DNA of 64,000 nucleotides, from NCBI RefSeq assembly GCF_001571265.1, contig NZ_BCTL01000011.1, positions 29,534-93,533 on the forward strand. The letters run 5' to 3'. This DNA comes from Cedecea neteri NBRC 105707 = ATCC 33855 (GTDB lineage Bacteria > Pseudomonadota > Gammaproteobacteria > Enterobacterales > Enterobacteriaceae). Both the position numbers and the translations under genes were made by a program. This document shows, one piece after another, positions 7,891 to 18,038 of this stretch; positions within the stretch are counted from its first letter, which is position 1, and every line of letters starts with the position of its first letter. The notes beneath the pieces were generated by a model. The model searched no databases. It saw only the letters and a list, made by a program, of their open reading frames with translations, and was not told the DNA's origin.

Positions 7891-9444
7891 TTAATAACGG
7901 AACGAAGCCATCGCGGCAACCAGCTGCTGCGACTGCTCTTCCAGCGAATGCGTGGCGGCGGTGGACTGCTCGACCAATGCCGCGTTCTGCTGCGCCGCCT
8001 CATCCATCTGGCTTACCGCAATATTCACCTGCTCAATACCGTGGCTCTGTTCGTTAGACGCGTTGGCGATTTCGCGAACCAGTTTGGTCATACGCATAAT
8101 TTCTTCGGCGATTTCGTCCATAGTTTCCCCGGCCTGCTGCGCCAGCTCGCTGCCCTCACCCACGTGAGTTTGCGAATCAGAAATCAATGTACGGATCTCT
8201 TTTGCTGCCTCGGCGCTGCGGCTTGCCAGAGTACGCACTTCACCGGCCACCACGGCAAAACCACGGCCTTGCTCACCCGCGCGGGCGGCTTCAACCGAGG
8301 CGTTAAGCGCCAGAATATTGGTCTGGAAAGCGATGCCGTCGATAACGCTCAGAATGTCGGCAATACGGCCTGCGCTGCCTGAGATGTCGCGCATTTTTTC
8401 AATCACGTAGCAAACCATTTCGCTGCCGCGGTCGGCCGTATCGGAGACCACTTTCGCCAGCTTGTGCGCCTGCTCGGCGTTATCGGCGTTTTGTTTCACC
8501 GTCGCGGTGATTTGCTCCATGCTGGCTGCGGTTTCCTCCAGAGACGTAGCGGTAGATTCCGTACGTTGGGAAAGATTGAGGTTGCCTGCCGCCAGTTCAC
8601 GACTGCCGGTATCAATCTGCGAAGAAGCGTCACGCACGCGGCTGACGGATTCCACCAGCGAGGTTCTCATCGCCACAATCGCGCCGGCAAGACGGCCAAA
8701 TTCGTTGTTGCCCGTCGGCGGGAGCGGTTGGGTTAAGTCGCCATCGGCTACGTATTCCAGTTGGTGAATCGCCTCATCCAGCGGCTTCAGCAACAGGTGA
8801 CGCAACGCCAGCCAGACCAGCACAATAATCGCGGCGGTCAGCAGTGCGGCGAGAATAATAAAGCCCAGGACAATTTTCTTGTGCAGTTGAACGGCAGCCA
8901 CTTCGCTGTTACCGCGCGTTTCACCCCAGCGCTGGAAAGCCTGCACGTCATTATCAAACTTCAGTCCCAGCGGGATCAGGCTTTTTTCCAGCAGGTCGTA
9001 ATAGTCGTCCGGGCTTTGCTTTTGCAGCGCGGCTAACATCGGCGTAATGCCCTGTGTCTGATAAGTACCAAAGCTTTGCGCCAGGCTGGTAAGCAGGGCG
9101 TCACCCTGGTCGTCATTCACGCCGCGCTCGATAACGGACTTCAGGTTTTGCTGCGCCAGCCCAACTTCACCCACGATCTTCTGCGTGGCTTTTGTCGCGT
9201 CGTCCAGCATGCCAATTTCCATCTGGCGTACCGCCTGGCTTGCCTCGTTGCGGGCACGAAGCAGCAGAATATAGCCATCGCTAATACGCACCATTTGCTC
9301 ACCCTGCAGGCGGTTGATGCGCTCAAGAGAGGTGGAACTTTGCTGCAGGGCATAAATGCCGATGCCGCTTACAACCAACAGCAAGAACGTCATAACCGCT
9401 AACAGCGTCAGCAGCCCCGTACGAATCGACAAATTTCTCAACAT
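7891..9444 (-). CDS. Methyl-accepting chemotaxis protein without C-terminal pentapeptide
   Basis: 517 aa. First membrane helix at about residues 10-32, a periplasmic four-helix ligand domain to about residue 187, a second helix ([23 protein letters not shown]), a HAMP domain, then the signalling hairpin with the invariant tip ([20 protein letters not shown], then [16 protein letters not shown]). It ends in AAMASFRY and lacks the NWETF-type CheR/CheB tether, so its adaptation probably depends on other receptors. A consensus sigma-28 promoter lies upstream. The ligand cannot be told from sequence. With the DUF2569 gene it replaces ytfQRT-yjfF of E. coli. Confidence 0.92.
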   Translation of the reverse strand: MLRNLSIRTGLLTLLAVMTFLLLVVSGIGIYALQQSSTSLERINRLQGEQMVRISDGYILLLRARNEASQAVRQMEIGMLDDATKATQKIVGEVGLAQQNLKSVIERGVNDDQGDALLTSLAQSFGTYQTQGITPMLAALQKQSPDDYYDLLEKSLIPLGLKFDNDVQAFQRWGETRGNSEVAAVQLHKKIVLGFIILAALLTAAIIVLVWLALRHLLLKPLDEAIHQLEYVADGDLTQPLPPTGNNEFGRLAGAIVAMRTSLVESVSRVRDASSQIDTGSRELAAGNLNLSQRTESTATSLEETAASMEQITATVKQNADNAEQAHKLAKVVSDTADRGSEMVCYVIEKMRDISGSAGRIADILSVIDGIAFQTNILALNASVEAARAGEQGRGFAVVAGEVRTLASRSAEAAKEIRTLISDSQTHVGEGSELAQQAGETMDEIAEEIMRMTKLVREIANASNEQSHGIEQVNIAVSQMDEAAQQNAALVEQSTAATHSLEEQSQQLVAAMASFRY

Positions 9445-9492
9445 GCTTAATTCCCGGTTTAACGATGGCTCATGAATAAAGTAGTGAGCGTG

Positions 9493-9519
9493 TTATCGGC
9501 AATTTTCGGAAAATGTTTA
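9493..9519 (-). promoter_or_regulatory. Sigma-28 (FliA) promoter of the chemoreceptor gene
   Basis: On the minus strand TAAA, 15 bases, then GCCGATAA: an exact match to the FliA consensus. The -10 half ends 49 bp before the receptor ATG. This places the gene in the flagellar class III regulon. Confidence 0.88.
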
Positions 9520-9682
9520 ATCAATTTGCGTTATTTACGTTCGTTAAGTGCTTGTTGCCATGATGTTTAGCTAGATTATGACAATGAAATGACTCAACAT
9601 TTGAATAGCCTGAAGCTGGACATTTACCTCGTTGGGAGGCCAGCGGTCAAAAAACAGCAAAAGACATTTAACCGCAGTTGGC

Positions 9683-9688
9683 TATAAT
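9683..9688 (+). promoter_or_regulatory. Likely -10 element of ppa
   Basis: TATAAT 40 bp upstream of the ppa ATG. No clear -35 at ideal spacing was picked, so the assignment is moderate. Confidence 0.55.
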
Positions 9689-9727
9689 ATCGGGCACTTG
9701 AAATACACCAGGTTAAAGGAAACAGAC

Positions 9728-10258
9728 ATGAGCTTACTCAACGTCCCAGCGGGTAAAGATCTGCCGGAAGACATCTACGTTGTTATCGAAATCCCTGCTA
9801 ACGCCGATCCAATCAAATACGAAGTAGACAAAGAGAGCGGCGCGCTGTTTGTTGACCGTTTCATGTCTACCGCGATGTTCTATCCGTGCAACTACGGCTA
9901 CATCAACCACACCCTGTCTCTGGACGGTGACCCGGTTGACGTGCTGGTCCCAACGCCATACCCGCTGGAGCCAGGTAGCGTGATCCGTTGCCGTCCGGTT
10001 GGCGTGCTGAAAATGACCGACGAGTCTGGCGAAGATGCAAAACTGGTTGCGGTTCCGCACACTAAACTGAGCAAAGAGTACGATCACATTAAAGATGTGA
10101 ACGACCTGCCAGAACTGCTGAAAGCGCAGATCACTCACTTCTTCGAGCACTACAAAGATCTCGAGAAAGGCAAATGGGTGAAAGTTGACGGTTGGGATAA
10201 CGCCGAAGCTGCTAAAGCTGAAATCATCGCCTCTTTCGAACGCGCTGCTAAGAAGTAA
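9728..10258 (+). CDS. ppa: Inorganic pyrophosphatase (family I)
   Basis: The start at 9728 ([17 protein letters not shown]) gives 176 aa, identical in length to the E. coli enzyme; the reading frame is open further upstream but AAAGGA sits 7 bases before this ATG. The family I site is visible: [24 protein letters not shown] and the metal-binding DGDPVDVLV. It hydrolyses pyrophosphate to two phosphates in the cytosol with Mg2+ and is essential in E. coli. Strong terminators follow. Confidence 0.97.
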   Translation: MSLLNVPAGKDLPEDIYVVIEIPANADPIKYEVDKESGALFVDRFMSTAMFYPCNYGYINHTLSLDGDPVDVLVPTPYPLEPGSVIRCRPVGVLKMTDESGEDAKLVAVPHTKLSKEYDHIKDVNDLPELLKAQITHFFEHYKDLEKGKWVKVDGWDNAEAAKAEIIASFERAAKK

Positions 10259-10274
10259 GTAGCCAGCCCGAAAG

Positions 10275-10306
10275 CAAAAACACCGCCTGAGGGCGGTGTT
10301 TTTGTT
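10275..10306. terminator. Terminator after ppa
   Basis: AAAAACACCGCC pairs with GGCGGTGTTTTT around TGAG or a close variant; A tract before and T tract after allow action in both directions. Confidence 0.88.
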
Positions 10307-10316
10307 TCGGCTTCTC

Positions 10317-10338
10317 GCCCACCAGCTAGCTGGTGGGC
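10317..10338. repeat. Perfect 22-bp palindrome between two terminators
   Basis: GCCCACCAGCT is followed directly by its exact reverse complement AGCTGGTGGGC, with no spacer. It lies between the rightward ppa terminator and the leftward ytfP terminator. It could be a cruciform-forming element, a protein site for a dimer, or the stem of an extra terminator. Confidence 0.75.
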
Positions 10339-10368
10339 AAAAAAAACGGCCACGTGTTGGCGTGGCCG
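10339..10368 (-). terminator. Terminator of the tamA-tamB-ytfP operon
   Basis: On the minus strand CGGCCACG pairs with CGTGGCCG around a six-base loop and is followed by TTTTTTTT, 12 bp beyond the ytfP stop. Confidence 0.88.
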
Positions 10369-10379
10369 CTTGGGCGTGC

Positions 10380-10724
10380 TTAGTTCTTTTCTCGATCCAG
10401 CCAGTTCCCGCTGTCGATACGGGTTAACCCCTCGACAGGACGCTGATACACATACATCCACGCGCCGCCGTAAGGGGTCTGAATCAGCTGACGGCTGTAC
10501 TCTCCCCCTTTGGTACGCAGCGCGTCCAGCTCAGAAAGCGTAGAGGCGTCTATCCGGTAAACTTCGCCGGAAACCACGCCATCTCCCGGCACGGCGCCTG
10601 GATAATGCCCAAGGCTATACAACACGTAGTTTTCCTGCGTGTGGTCGCCCAGCCACTGAGCGTTGGTCATCCAGTGGCTGTTGCCTTGTTTGCGTCGTAA
10701 ACTGCCGTAAACAAATATTCGCAT
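10380..10724 (-). CDS. ytfP: Gamma-glutamylcyclotransferase-like protein YtfP
   Basis: 114 aa (E. coli 113). GGCT fold: the N-terminal MRIFVYGSLRRKQGNSHWM loop is the substrate-binding YGSL signature, and LSELDALRTKGGEYSRQLI carries the ELDALE-like acidic segment. The activity of E. coli YtfP is not firmly known. It starts 2 bp after the tamB stop, as the third gene of tamA-tamB-ytfP, the E. coli order. Confidence 0.9.
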   Translation of the reverse strand: MRIFVYGSLRRKQGNSHWMTNAQWLGDHTQENYVLYSLGHYPGAVPGDGVVSGEVYRIDASTLSELDALRTKGGEYSRQLIQTPYGGAWMYVYQRPVEGLTRIDSGNWLDREKN

Positions 10725-10726
10725 TG

Positions 10727-13700
10727 CTAAAACTCAAACTGATAGAGCAGATCTAGTGCCTGATCTACGCCAGACACCGCTTCCAGATATAGCTTAGGCA
10801 TCAGACGATAACGTAGCGTTAACGTCGCCAGAGAGTCAAAAATACCTACGCCATATTTAACCTGTAGACCCGGCAGTACATAGCCGCTAACCACCACTTG
10901 AGAGGAATCACCCACCCCCGCGGTGTCAAGCGCCAGATTGCTTACGCCAAACGTCTCGCCGATTTTACCCACAACCTGACCACTTTGTGCAACCCCCAAG
11001 CCCACAAGCATCGACGTCATCGCGTCGCCATCGTTGCCAGAAGTGTCTAAACCCTGGCCGCGAAGCAGGTAGGACAAGGCATCTTGCTGGGACATCGCCG
11101 GGTCGGAGAATATTTCAGCTTTTGGTTCATCTGCCGGGCCCGTCACACGCACACCGGCCGTTACGTTGTTTTCGGTCGACTCCGGGTTACGGATGGCTTC
11201 AATATTCAGGTATGGGTTATCCGGTGGGCCGGAGAACAGCAGTTCGCCTTTGCGGACGATAAGATCCTGACCATAAGCATGGAAGCGGCCCTGAGGAATG
11301 TTTATCTGGCCGTTGAGGCCGAGTCCCTGCTTGTCCTGTACCATTTTCAGGTCACCGGTCAGGCGAGCTTTCAGGCCAAAGGCATCAAGCCGCACGTTGT
11401 TGCCAACGTGAATCGTCAGGTTGCTGTTGATAGGGATCCCGGCGGACTGTGGATTAACCGGTTTCAGATCTTTATCCAGCATCACTTCATCACTGGATAC
11501 GCCCACGGCGCTTTCCGGCACATCATGCACTACGATACGCGCCCACGGCACATCGACGTTACCGTTGAGGGTAAACAGGCTTGGCGTTGCCACAAATTCA
11601 ATATCCGGGGAAACGTCCAGACGCACCATCGGCGGCACGGTAATGCGCACTTTGCTGCCCTTCGCGGCTATGCGCGCCCGCCAGTTATCAATTTGCGTCC
11701 AGTCGGCGTCACCGCTTAACACAATCTGCCCTTGCTTGGTGCGTACCACGCCCTGCAGCGTGGAATTCATCCCGTTGAAGTTCATGGCAATCTGGCTCGG
11801 CTGCATGTCGAACGGCATGAAGTTACCTTCAACATCGACGCCATTAATCTGCATTTGCCCGAACATCTGCGGCCGTTCCAGGTTGCCGCCGAGGCGTAAG
11901 TTCGCGTTCAGCGTACCGTCAGCTTTTTCACCCTTCGAGAAGATAGCGTTGGCAATAGCCAGGGAGAAGTTGCGGATATTGACGTTGCCGCCCAGATTAC
12001 GCCGCCCCTGGGGATCGGTGATTTGAACCTGGCCGTCAAACTGCCCGTTATTCGCCACCTTCACCAGCCAGCCAAGCTGGGCGCGGTTATTTTTCAGTTC
12101 GGCGTTGAGGTTCAGCGTGTCGAAGGCAACCGGCAACGTATTGCCGTTCACCACCTGCGCCACCTTCACGCCACGCCCGCTGAGCGTCACCTGGCCCTGC
12201 GGCAGGCCACCGGCTTCGCTGTCCCAGCTCACGTCTGCCTTACCGGTAAATACGCCGCTGGCCTGAGTATCCGCCGGCATCACCGGTTTGAGCATGGCAA
12301 GATCGAAACGGTTGAGGTTAACCAGCGCCCGGCCTTTCGCTCCGGCGTCGATAGTTTGCGGCACGCAAAGCTCGGCGTTCGGGTTTACCCAGCAGTGCGG
12401 GCCAATGGCGATTTTCTGTTCTTTGTTGCGGAAGTCCAGCGTCAGCTCGCGGTTTAGCGCCCACGGCCCCACCGGCGTCTCAAAGCGGGTATCGCTTAGC
12501 TTGCCGCGCCAGCGCTCTTCGTTGCGATCGAAGCTACCGCTCAGGTTAAGACGTCCGGAAACTGGCTCTCCCTGAACGCGCAGCTGAAGCTGATGCTGTT
12601 TCTCATCGCCTTTTGCGTCCAGGGTGACCAGGTCAACCTTCACGCCCGGCTGAGCCACTCGTTCTACGCGCAGGTTGAGGTTACCGGCGATTTGGTCGCT
12701 CGATTTCACATCGCCTTTAAGCAGAACCCGGGCAATCGTCAGCTCCTGCCAGCGCAGGCCGTTTGCGGTCAAGTCAGCCAGCAGCTGCGGGGCTTTCACG
12801 TCACCGCGAACCTTAACGATACCTTTCGCCGTACCGCCCAGACCCGGCAGGGCGTTGTCCAGGTTCGGGGCATTAATGTTGGCGTCCAGGTTCAGCTCTT
12901 TCTCACCCAGCTCCCCTTTGACGTCCACGGTATTGCGGCCCAGCTCCAAATGCAGACCCGGCACCTTCCACTGCATGTAGTTGTTGCCCTGCAGCGTGCC
13001 CTGAACGTTGACTTTATTCTGCTTCACGTTACCGGCAAGCTTCAGCTCAGGAATATCCAGCTGCCAGCTGCCGCCATACAGGCTGCCGCGCGTTTTGATA
13101 TTGCCGTCAAGCTTTGCAGGCCAGTCAGGGAACTGCTTCGCGGTGTTGATCCCGGCCAACGTTAATTCCCCGCGCCAGCTGATAGCTTTGCTCCAGTCCA
13201 CCAGCGCTTTCAGGTCAGTGTTACCCTGCAGCGCGGCCACGCGCAGCTTATCGAGGCTAAACTGCTGTTCGTTACCTTTGCCGTCCAGCGTGATGGTAGC
13301 AGGCGGCACCTGGTCACCCTTCACGGCGGTGCTAAAGGCGAGCTTGTAGTCGGTCATTTTGCCTGTCAGGCGAAGCTTAAGGTCGTCGGCCTGATATTGC
13401 TTCGCGCCGGTCAGCGGCCAGTAAAGTTGCTTGCTGTCCAGCTCGATATTCAGCGGCAATCCGGCTTCGGCAAGACGGGTTTTGGCATTCAGCTGCATCC
13501 CCACCGGGCCGGAAAGGTTGACGCCAACTTTCAGCTCGTCGCGCAGCGCGCCGCCCACGGTCATCTTCACCTTTTCGCCTTTCAGCGGGTCGATGTTCAG
13601 CGTACTGTTGAGCGTTAAATCAACCGGCCAGTTGTCGCGCAGCTGCGCGCTGCCGGCGGCGTTCACCAACCCCTGAGAGGAGTCCACATCCAGCGCATCC

Positions 13701-14503
13701 AGCTTCAGGTTGCCGTCGATGCTGCTCACTTTCAGCAGCAGCGAGTTGACCATCAAATCCGTATCGCCGGTCAGGCGCAGGCGCGCTCCGCGGAATTCCT
13801 GAATATTCAGGTTCACCGGCAAATTAACGTCGGTCATTTCCGGCAGCAGCGGCTTCTCAAACAACTTTTTGAGCGTTTCACCCAGCGGCGCTTCTTCCGG
13901 CTGAGGGTTCTGGATCTTCGGCTCAACAATTTCTTCTTTGGCTACTTCTGCGGCTTTTGGCAACGCAATCAGTAAGCCTTCCAGGCTGGTTGGCGTCAGC
14001 GTCAGGTTCCGCTGCTCCCAGTTCAGGCCACTGGTGAAATCCATCACCGAAACGGTGGTGTCGTCGATTTTTACGTTGACGTTATTCAGCGCCACGCGGC
14101 TGAGAGTAATCGGATACGGCGTGGAGAGATTCAGCGGGCCGCTGTCTTCTTCCTGGACAGGCGCAGACGGCGGCATTTTTTTCGTGTCGACCGCGACATC
14201 CACATCTTTCAGCGAGAAATCATTCACGCACAGGCTACTGTGCCACAGGCACTTAAGCTCAATGGCGAGATGAACCTCACCCGCACGCACGGCGACGCCA
14301 GGCTGCTCGTAGCGCAGGTTCTTTAACGTCAGATTACGCCAGCCACCGTCGACCTGAGCGATATTCAGCCCTGGCACCCAGCGATTAGCGCCTTTAAACA
14401 GCAAATGCAGGCCGGGCGTAGTCCCCACCAGGAAACCGACTGCCGCAATCAGCAGCACAACCACAGCCAGCACCGCGAGGCTGATTTTCTTCCAACGACT
14501 CAT
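10727..14503 (-). CDS. tamB: Translocation and assembly module inner-membrane subunit TamB
   Basis: 1258 aa (E. coli TamB 1259). An N-terminal signal anchor ([31 protein letters not shown]) is followed by a very long beta-rich repeat region and the conserved DUF490/TamB C-terminus ([14 protein letters not shown] ... [18 protein letters not shown]). TamB is an AsmA-like bridge from the inner membrane through the periplasm to TamA, implicated in outer-membrane protein assembly and phospholipid transport. Its ATG overlaps the tamA stop by 4 bp. Confidence 0.96.
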   Translation of the reverse strand: MSRWKKISLAVLAVVVLLIAAVGFLVGTTPGLHLLFKGANRWVPGLNIAQVDGGWRNLTLKNLRYEQPGVAVRAGEVHLAIELKCLWHSSLCVNDFSLKDVDVAVDTKKMPPSAPVQEEDSGPLNLSTPYPITLSRVALNNVNVKIDDTTVSVMDFTSGLNWEQRNLTLTPTSLEGLLIALPKAAEVAKEEIVEPKIQNPQPEEAPLGETLKKLFEKPLLPEMTDVNLPVNLNIQEFRGARLRLTGDTDLMVNSLLLKVSSIDGNLKLDALDVDSSQGLVNAAGSAQLRDNWPVDLTLNSTLNIDPLKGEKVKMTVGGALRDELKVGVNLSGPVGMQLNAKTRLAEAGLPLNIELDSKQLYWPLTGAKQYQADDLKLRLTGKMTDYKLAFSTAVKGDQVPPATITLDGKGNEQQFSLDKLRVAALQGNTDLKALVDWSKAISWRGELTLAGINTAKQFPDWPAKLDGNIKTRGSLYGGSWQLDIPELKLAGNVKQNKVNVQGTLQGNNYMQWKVPGLHLELGRNTVDVKGELGEKELNLDANINAPNLDNALPGLGGTAKGIVKVRGDVKAPQLLADLTANGLRWQELTIARVLLKGDVKSSDQIAGNLNLRVERVAQPGVKVDLVTLDAKGDEKQHQLQLRVQGEPVSGRLNLSGSFDRNEERWRGKLSDTRFETPVGPWALNRELTLDFRNKEQKIAIGPHCWVNPNAELCVPQTIDAGAKGRALVNLNRFDLAMLKPVMPADTQASGVFTGKADVSWDSEAGGLPQGQVTLSGRGVKVAQVVNGNTLPVAFDTLNLNAELKNNRAQLGWLVKVANNGQFDGQVQITDPQGRRNLGGNVNIRNFSLAIANAIFSKGEKADGTLNANLRLGGNLERPQMFGQMQINGVDVEGNFMPFDMQPSQIAMNFNGMNSTLQGVVRTKQGQIVLSGDADWTQIDNWRARIAAKGSKVRITVPPMVRLDVSPDIEFVATPSLFTLNGNVDVPWARIVVHDVPESAVGVSSDEVMLDKDLKPVNPQSAGIPINSNLTIHVGNNVRLDAFGLKARLTGDLKMVQDKQGLGLNGQINIPQGRFHAYGQDLIVRKGELLFSGPPDNPYLNIEAIRNPESTENNVTAGVRVTGPADEPKAEIFSDPAMSQQDALSYLLRGQGLDTSGNDGDAMTSMLVGLGVAQSGQVVGKIGETFGVSNLALDTAGVGDSSQVVVSGYVLPGLQVKYGVGIFDSLATLTLRYRLMPKLYLEAVSGVDQALDLLYQFEF

Positions 14504-16236
14504 AGTTCAGGCCCCAAACCGATGTAAAACTGTAAACCGTGCTCTTCCTTGTCACCCACCGGTACCGCAAAGTCGAGCTTGATAGGCCCAACCGGGGACT
14601 GCCAGCGCACGCCAACGCCTGCGCCGGTTTTGAAGTTGCTGCGTTTGATGTCGTTCACCGCCTCACCTGAGTCAACGAACGCGGCGCCCCACCATTTGCC
14701 GGTCACGTTGTACTGATATTCCAGCGAGCCGGTCGCCAGTTTGGAGGCACCCGTTAACTTGCCGTTGCTGTCTTCTGGCGAAATAGATTTGTATTTATAG
14801 CCGCGAATGCTGCGGTCGCCCCCGGCGAAGAAACGCAGGTCAGGCGGCACTTTTTTAAAGTTGTTGGTTTCTATCCAACCGAGATTGCCGCGCACCACAA
14901 AACGATGCTTTTCGTACAGCGAGCGGATCCAGACGTTTTGAGCCTGGAATACGCCGAAATCAACGTCTGAACCCCATGTCGTATTGGAAACATCAATCGA
15001 GTAGCGCTGGGAGTCGCCCCAGGTGGGCATCAGGCCACCGCGTGAGCGAGTGCGGTTCAGGCTGACGCCAGGGTAAAGCAGCATGGTCGTGTTCGTGACG
15101 TCTGCCTGAGTAAAGTGGTCGAGGCTCCAGCGCAGGTTAACCGCGCGCTGCCAGCCGCTCGACATATCCCAATAGCGGGACAGCGCCACGGTGGTGGAGT
15201 CCGATTTGGTGTCGTTGAGATCGGTTCGCTTAAAACCGCCCTGCACCAGGTAATACTGCTCCAGCGGGCTTTTTAACAGCGGTACTTTGTAGCTGAAGTC
15301 GAGCGTTTGCTCAGGCCCGGAAAGGCTGGTGCTGGTCGTCAGGCTGTGACCATAGGAGTTCATCCACGGCTTTTTCCAGCTCGCCTTTACGCGCGGGCCA
15401 ACGTCAGTGGAGTAGCCCACACCGGTTTCAATGGTGTTTTCAGTGCGCGGCGTCACCACGCCCTGCAGCGGCAGTACTTTGGTCTGGCGAGATTTTTCAA
15501 ACTCAGGCGCCACTACCACGGAGTTAAACCAGCCCGTAGCCGACAGGCGGCGGTTCAGCTCGGCCAGATCGCTTGACTGGTAATAATCGCCCTGCTTAAA
15601 GGGCACCAGGTTTTGCAGGTACTCTTCGCGAATTTGGGAGCCCTGAAAGGTCACTGCGCCAAAACGGTAGCGCTCGCCGCTGTCGTAGTCGATATCCCAG
15701 AAGGCCTGATGCCTGTCGAGAGAAACGCCCAGCTGGCTTTTGCGGAAATCGCTGTCGAAGTAGCCCTTACGCAGCGCAATACTGGAGAGGCTTTTCTTGA
15801 AGTTATCGTAATCCGCATGGTCAAGGACGGTGCCGATTTTGGGTCGTTTAGGCAGCAGCGCGAGATAGTCTTTATCGGTCCTCGCGCCACCACGCAAAAT
15901 GACGTCGGTGCCGCCAATTAACACGGGCTGCCCGGCGTCAACTTGCGCCAGCAGAACCTGGCGCCCACCGTTCTGCGGCGGCGGTTTAAGCGTGAAATTG
16001 ATGGTCGGTTCGTAGTAACCCAGCGCTTTCAACCCTGCGCGAATGGCGTCATCGACGCGCGCCTGGAAGCGACGATCCGGCGTCACTTCATCGCTTTCGA
16101 TGGTTGAAAGTTGAGCACGGACGTTTTTTTGCAATTCGCCGCTGAGACCTTCAACCTGCAAGCGCACGCTCGCGGCGTTTGCCCATGTGCTCGCCACACA
16201 CAGGCCTGTAATACATAAAGTACGGATTACTGGCAC
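14500..16236 (-). CDS. tamA: Translocation and assembly module outer-membrane subunit TamA
   Basis: 578 aa (E. coli 577). Signal peptide to about residue 21 (cleaved after TWANA), three POTRA domains to about residue 265, then an Omp85/BamA-type 16-strand barrel ending in [25 protein letters not shown] is the conserved loop-6 motif VRGY/F-like. It works with TamB in inserting autotransporters and other outer-membrane proteins. First gene of tamA-tamB-ytfP; divergent from msrA, as in E. coli. Confidence 0.96.
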   Translation of the reverse strand: MPVIRTLCITGLCVASTWANAASVRLQVEGLSGELQKNVRAQLSTIESDEVTPDRRFQARVDDAIRAGLKALGYYEPTINFTLKPPPQNGGRQVLLAQVDAGQPVLIGGTDVILRGGARTDKDYLALLPKRPKIGTVLDHADYDNFKKSLSSIALRKGYFDSDFRKSQLGVSLDRHQAFWDIDYDSGERYRFGAVTFQGSQIREEYLQNLVPFKQGDYYQSSDLAELNRRLSATGWFNSVVVAPEFEKSRQTKVLPLQGVVTPRTENTIETGVGYSTDVGPRVKASWKKPWMNSYGHSLTTSTSLSGPEQTLDFSYKVPLLKSPLEQYYLVQGGFKRTDLNDTKSDSTTVALSRYWDMSSGWQRAVNLRWSLDHFTQADVTNTTMLLYPGVSLNRTRSRGGLMPTWGDSQRYSIDVSNTTWGSDVDFGVFQAQNVWIRSLYEKHRFVVRGNLGWIETNNFKKVPPDLRFFAGGDRSIRGYKYKSISPEDSNGKLTGASKLATGSLEYQYNVTGKWWGAAFVDSGEAVNDIKRSNFKTGAGVGVRWQSPVGPIKLDFAVPVGDKEEHGLQFYIGLGPEL

Positions 16237-16450
16237 GTTTTCTCCTGAATATCCTTGTTCCCACCCCTGGAAGGAAACGTCATTCCCGCTCCGCGGATTA
16301 ACAAAACCCTAACATCGAGGGTTGAAAATAACTCACTAGCCTAAATCTTTCTTATATGTAATGTAGTCTGTAACTCGGATGTATTGTCTGCAATTGCAGG
16401 TCTGATGACAACCGCTCGCTTTTTTGCCGATTTTCGGGAGATCCAACACC

Positions 16451-17086
16451 ATGTCATTCTTCGACAAAACTCACACTGTGACGCAGGCCGATGCTCTGCC
16501 GGGCCGCAACACACCGATGCCGGTCGCCACGCTTCACGCGGTTAACGAACACTCAATGACAAATGTTCCAGATGGGATGGAAATCGCGCTGTTTGCGATG
16601 GGATGTTTTTGGGGCGTAGAACGCCTGTATTGGGAAATTCCGGGCGTTTACAGCACGGCGGCTGGTTACAGCGGCGGCTACACGCCAAACCCTACCTATC
16701 GCGAAGTTTGCAGCGGCCAGACAGGTCATGCTGAAGCCGTGCGCATCGTTTATGATCCGAAAGTCGTTAGCTATGAACAGCTTTTACAGGTGTTTTGGGA
16801 AAATCACGACCCGGCTCAAGGGATGCGCCAGGGCGGTGACGTCGGCACCCAGTACCGCTCGGCAATTTATCCGTTAACGCCGGAACAGGACAAAGCCGCC
16901 CGCGCCAGCCTTGAGCGTTTCCAGGCCGCAATGAATGCCGCCGGTGATAAACGCCAGGTCACCACTGAAATCGCCAATGCAGGTCCGTTCTACTACGCGG
17001 AAGACGACCATCAGCAATATCTGTACAAGAATCCGCACGGCTACTGCGGCATTGGCGGCATCGGGGTTTGCCTGCCGCCTCAGTAA
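16451..17086 (+). CDS. msrA: Peptide methionine sulfoxide reductase MsrA
   Basis: The start at 16451 ([10 protein letters not shown]) gives 211 aa like E. coli (212) and follows CGGGAGATCC. The catalytic site [10 protein letters not shown], the [17 protein letters not shown] segment, and the C-terminal resolving Cys region ([17 protein letters not shown]) are all present. It reduces methionine-S-sulfoxide in proteins using thioredoxin. A terminator follows within 40 bp; beyond it lies the inserted effector operon instead of the usual neighbour. Confidence 0.96.
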   Translation: MSFFDKTHTVTQADALPGRNTPMPVATLHAVNEHSMTNVPDGMEIALFAMGCFWGVERLYWEIPGVYSTAAGYSGGYTPNPTYREVCSGQTGHAEAVRIVYDPKVVSYEQLLQVFWENHDPAQGMRQGGDVGTQYRSAIYPLTPEQDKAARASLERFQAAMNAAGDKRQVTTEIANAGPFYYAEDDHQQYLYKNPHGYCGIGGIGVCLPPQ

Positions 17087-17096
17087 GCTTCGCGAC

Positions 17097-17123
17097 AAAG
17101 CCAGTCAATCGACTGGCTTTTTC
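17097..17123 (+). terminator. Terminator of msrA
   Basis: AAAGCCAGTC pairs with GACTGGCTTT around AATC, followed by TTC TTT. It separates msrA from the convergent effector gene whose stop is at 17134. Confidence 0.82.
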
Positions 17124-17133
17124 TTTAACGTTG

Positions 17134-17982
17134 CTAACCAAAGCCAACCCACGCTTTCTGATTATTCACATCCAGCGTCGCGGAAGTATGTCCATTTCCG
17201 AGACTAGCCATGCTGATGTTATTTGCCACGCCGTGCTTGTTCAGCGCCGCCAGCATCGCCCGCACGTTACCCGCCGACCCCTGATCGTTAGCCCCGACCA
17301 GGAACACCTCAGTTTTACGCGCTGACGGCTGTAAATGCCGGGAGAGCATATCCTCCAGTGGGATCCCGCCAGAGCCGCTGCGCTGCGGGTTATCCATATG
17401 CAGCGCCAGGCTTTTCCCATCCTGGACAATCATCGCCGCCAGGCAAGGTGCCAGGTCGGTTGTGAACAGCGCGGTTTTCTGCCGGGGCGGCTGATGAATC
17501 ACCTGCGCACGGTTATTACCCTGGGCAAAAAACTGCAGTTTGTATCCCTCATCCGCAAAACGTTCGTGTGAACGACGAAACGGCACGCCCTGGTTTTGCT
17601 GATTCATCGCCAGCTGCAGCGTTTGCAGGGAACCCAGCTGTAAAAGTGCTTTAGCCGGAAAGGTTTGCAGCGGGTTGCCGGACACATTCAAATGTTTGAG
17701 GTGTGTCAACGCTCCCAGCGATTCCGGCAGTGCCGTCAGGCCTCGCTCGCTCAGATCTAATGTTTCCCCACGGCACTGAAAGTTATTCATTATTTCACTG
17801 CTCGCTGCCGTCCGGGCAGTGCCTTCTTCCGCCGTTGGGGCACAGGCGGCCCAATTGTTGAGATCGCCGTGTAAGTCGCTTGCGTGCAGGCCCGGCGAAG
17901 CAGCTTTCACGGCTGCCGTTGAAGGTAAACTGGTAAGTGATGACATACCCGAAGGTCGCACCGCCGCAGAATTAATATGCAT
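17134..17982 (-). CDS. Putative type III effector: leucine-rich repeat plus CheD/CNF1-like Cys-His domain
   Basis: 282 aa from the ATG at 17982, which has CGGAG 7 bases upstream; longer in-frame starts lack this. Seen: the first 35 residues hold no Asp or Glu, are Ser-rich and have Ile at position 3, the composition of Hrp-secreted effectors. Residues 44-110 resemble the entry to LRR effectors of the IpaH/SspH group (TLDLSERGLTALPESLG, then HLKHLNVSGNPLQTFP). Residues 168-282 do not resemble the NEL ligase; instead FTTDLAPC (C180) and LALHMDN (H195) are spaced as in CNF1 (15 residues), and the tail (VFLVGAND, NVRAMLAALNKHGV, SLGNGHTSATLDV) follows the order of CheD motifs. Inferred: a glutamine deamidase or related thiol hydrolase acting in a host. 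It is 56 bp behind the second effector gene and shares its hrp-box promoter. No experimental homologue recalled. Confidence 0.6.
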   Translation of the reverse strand: MHINSAAVRPSGMSSLTSLPSTAAVKAASPGLHASDLHGDLNNWAACAPTAEEGTARTAASSEIMNNFQCRGETLDLSERGLTALPESLGALTHLKHLNVSGNPLQTFPAKALLQLGSLQTLQLAMNQQNQGVPFRRSHERFADEGYKLQFFAQGNNRAQVIHQPPRQKTALFTTDLAPCLAAMIVQDGKSLALHMDNPQRSGSGGIPLEDMLSRHLQPSARKTEVFLVGANDQGSAGNVRAMLAALNKHGVANNISMASLGNGHTSATLDVNNQKAWVGFG

Positions 17983-18038
17983 AATCAGGCTCCGAAATAG
18001 ACTGCCTGTATGTGGAGGGAACTCCCCCATCGGTTCCT

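Noticed and set aside
9632..9727. Longer ppa start 32 codons upstream
   Set aside because: The upstream part covers the likely -10 element and the conserved protein starts at MSLLNVPAG.
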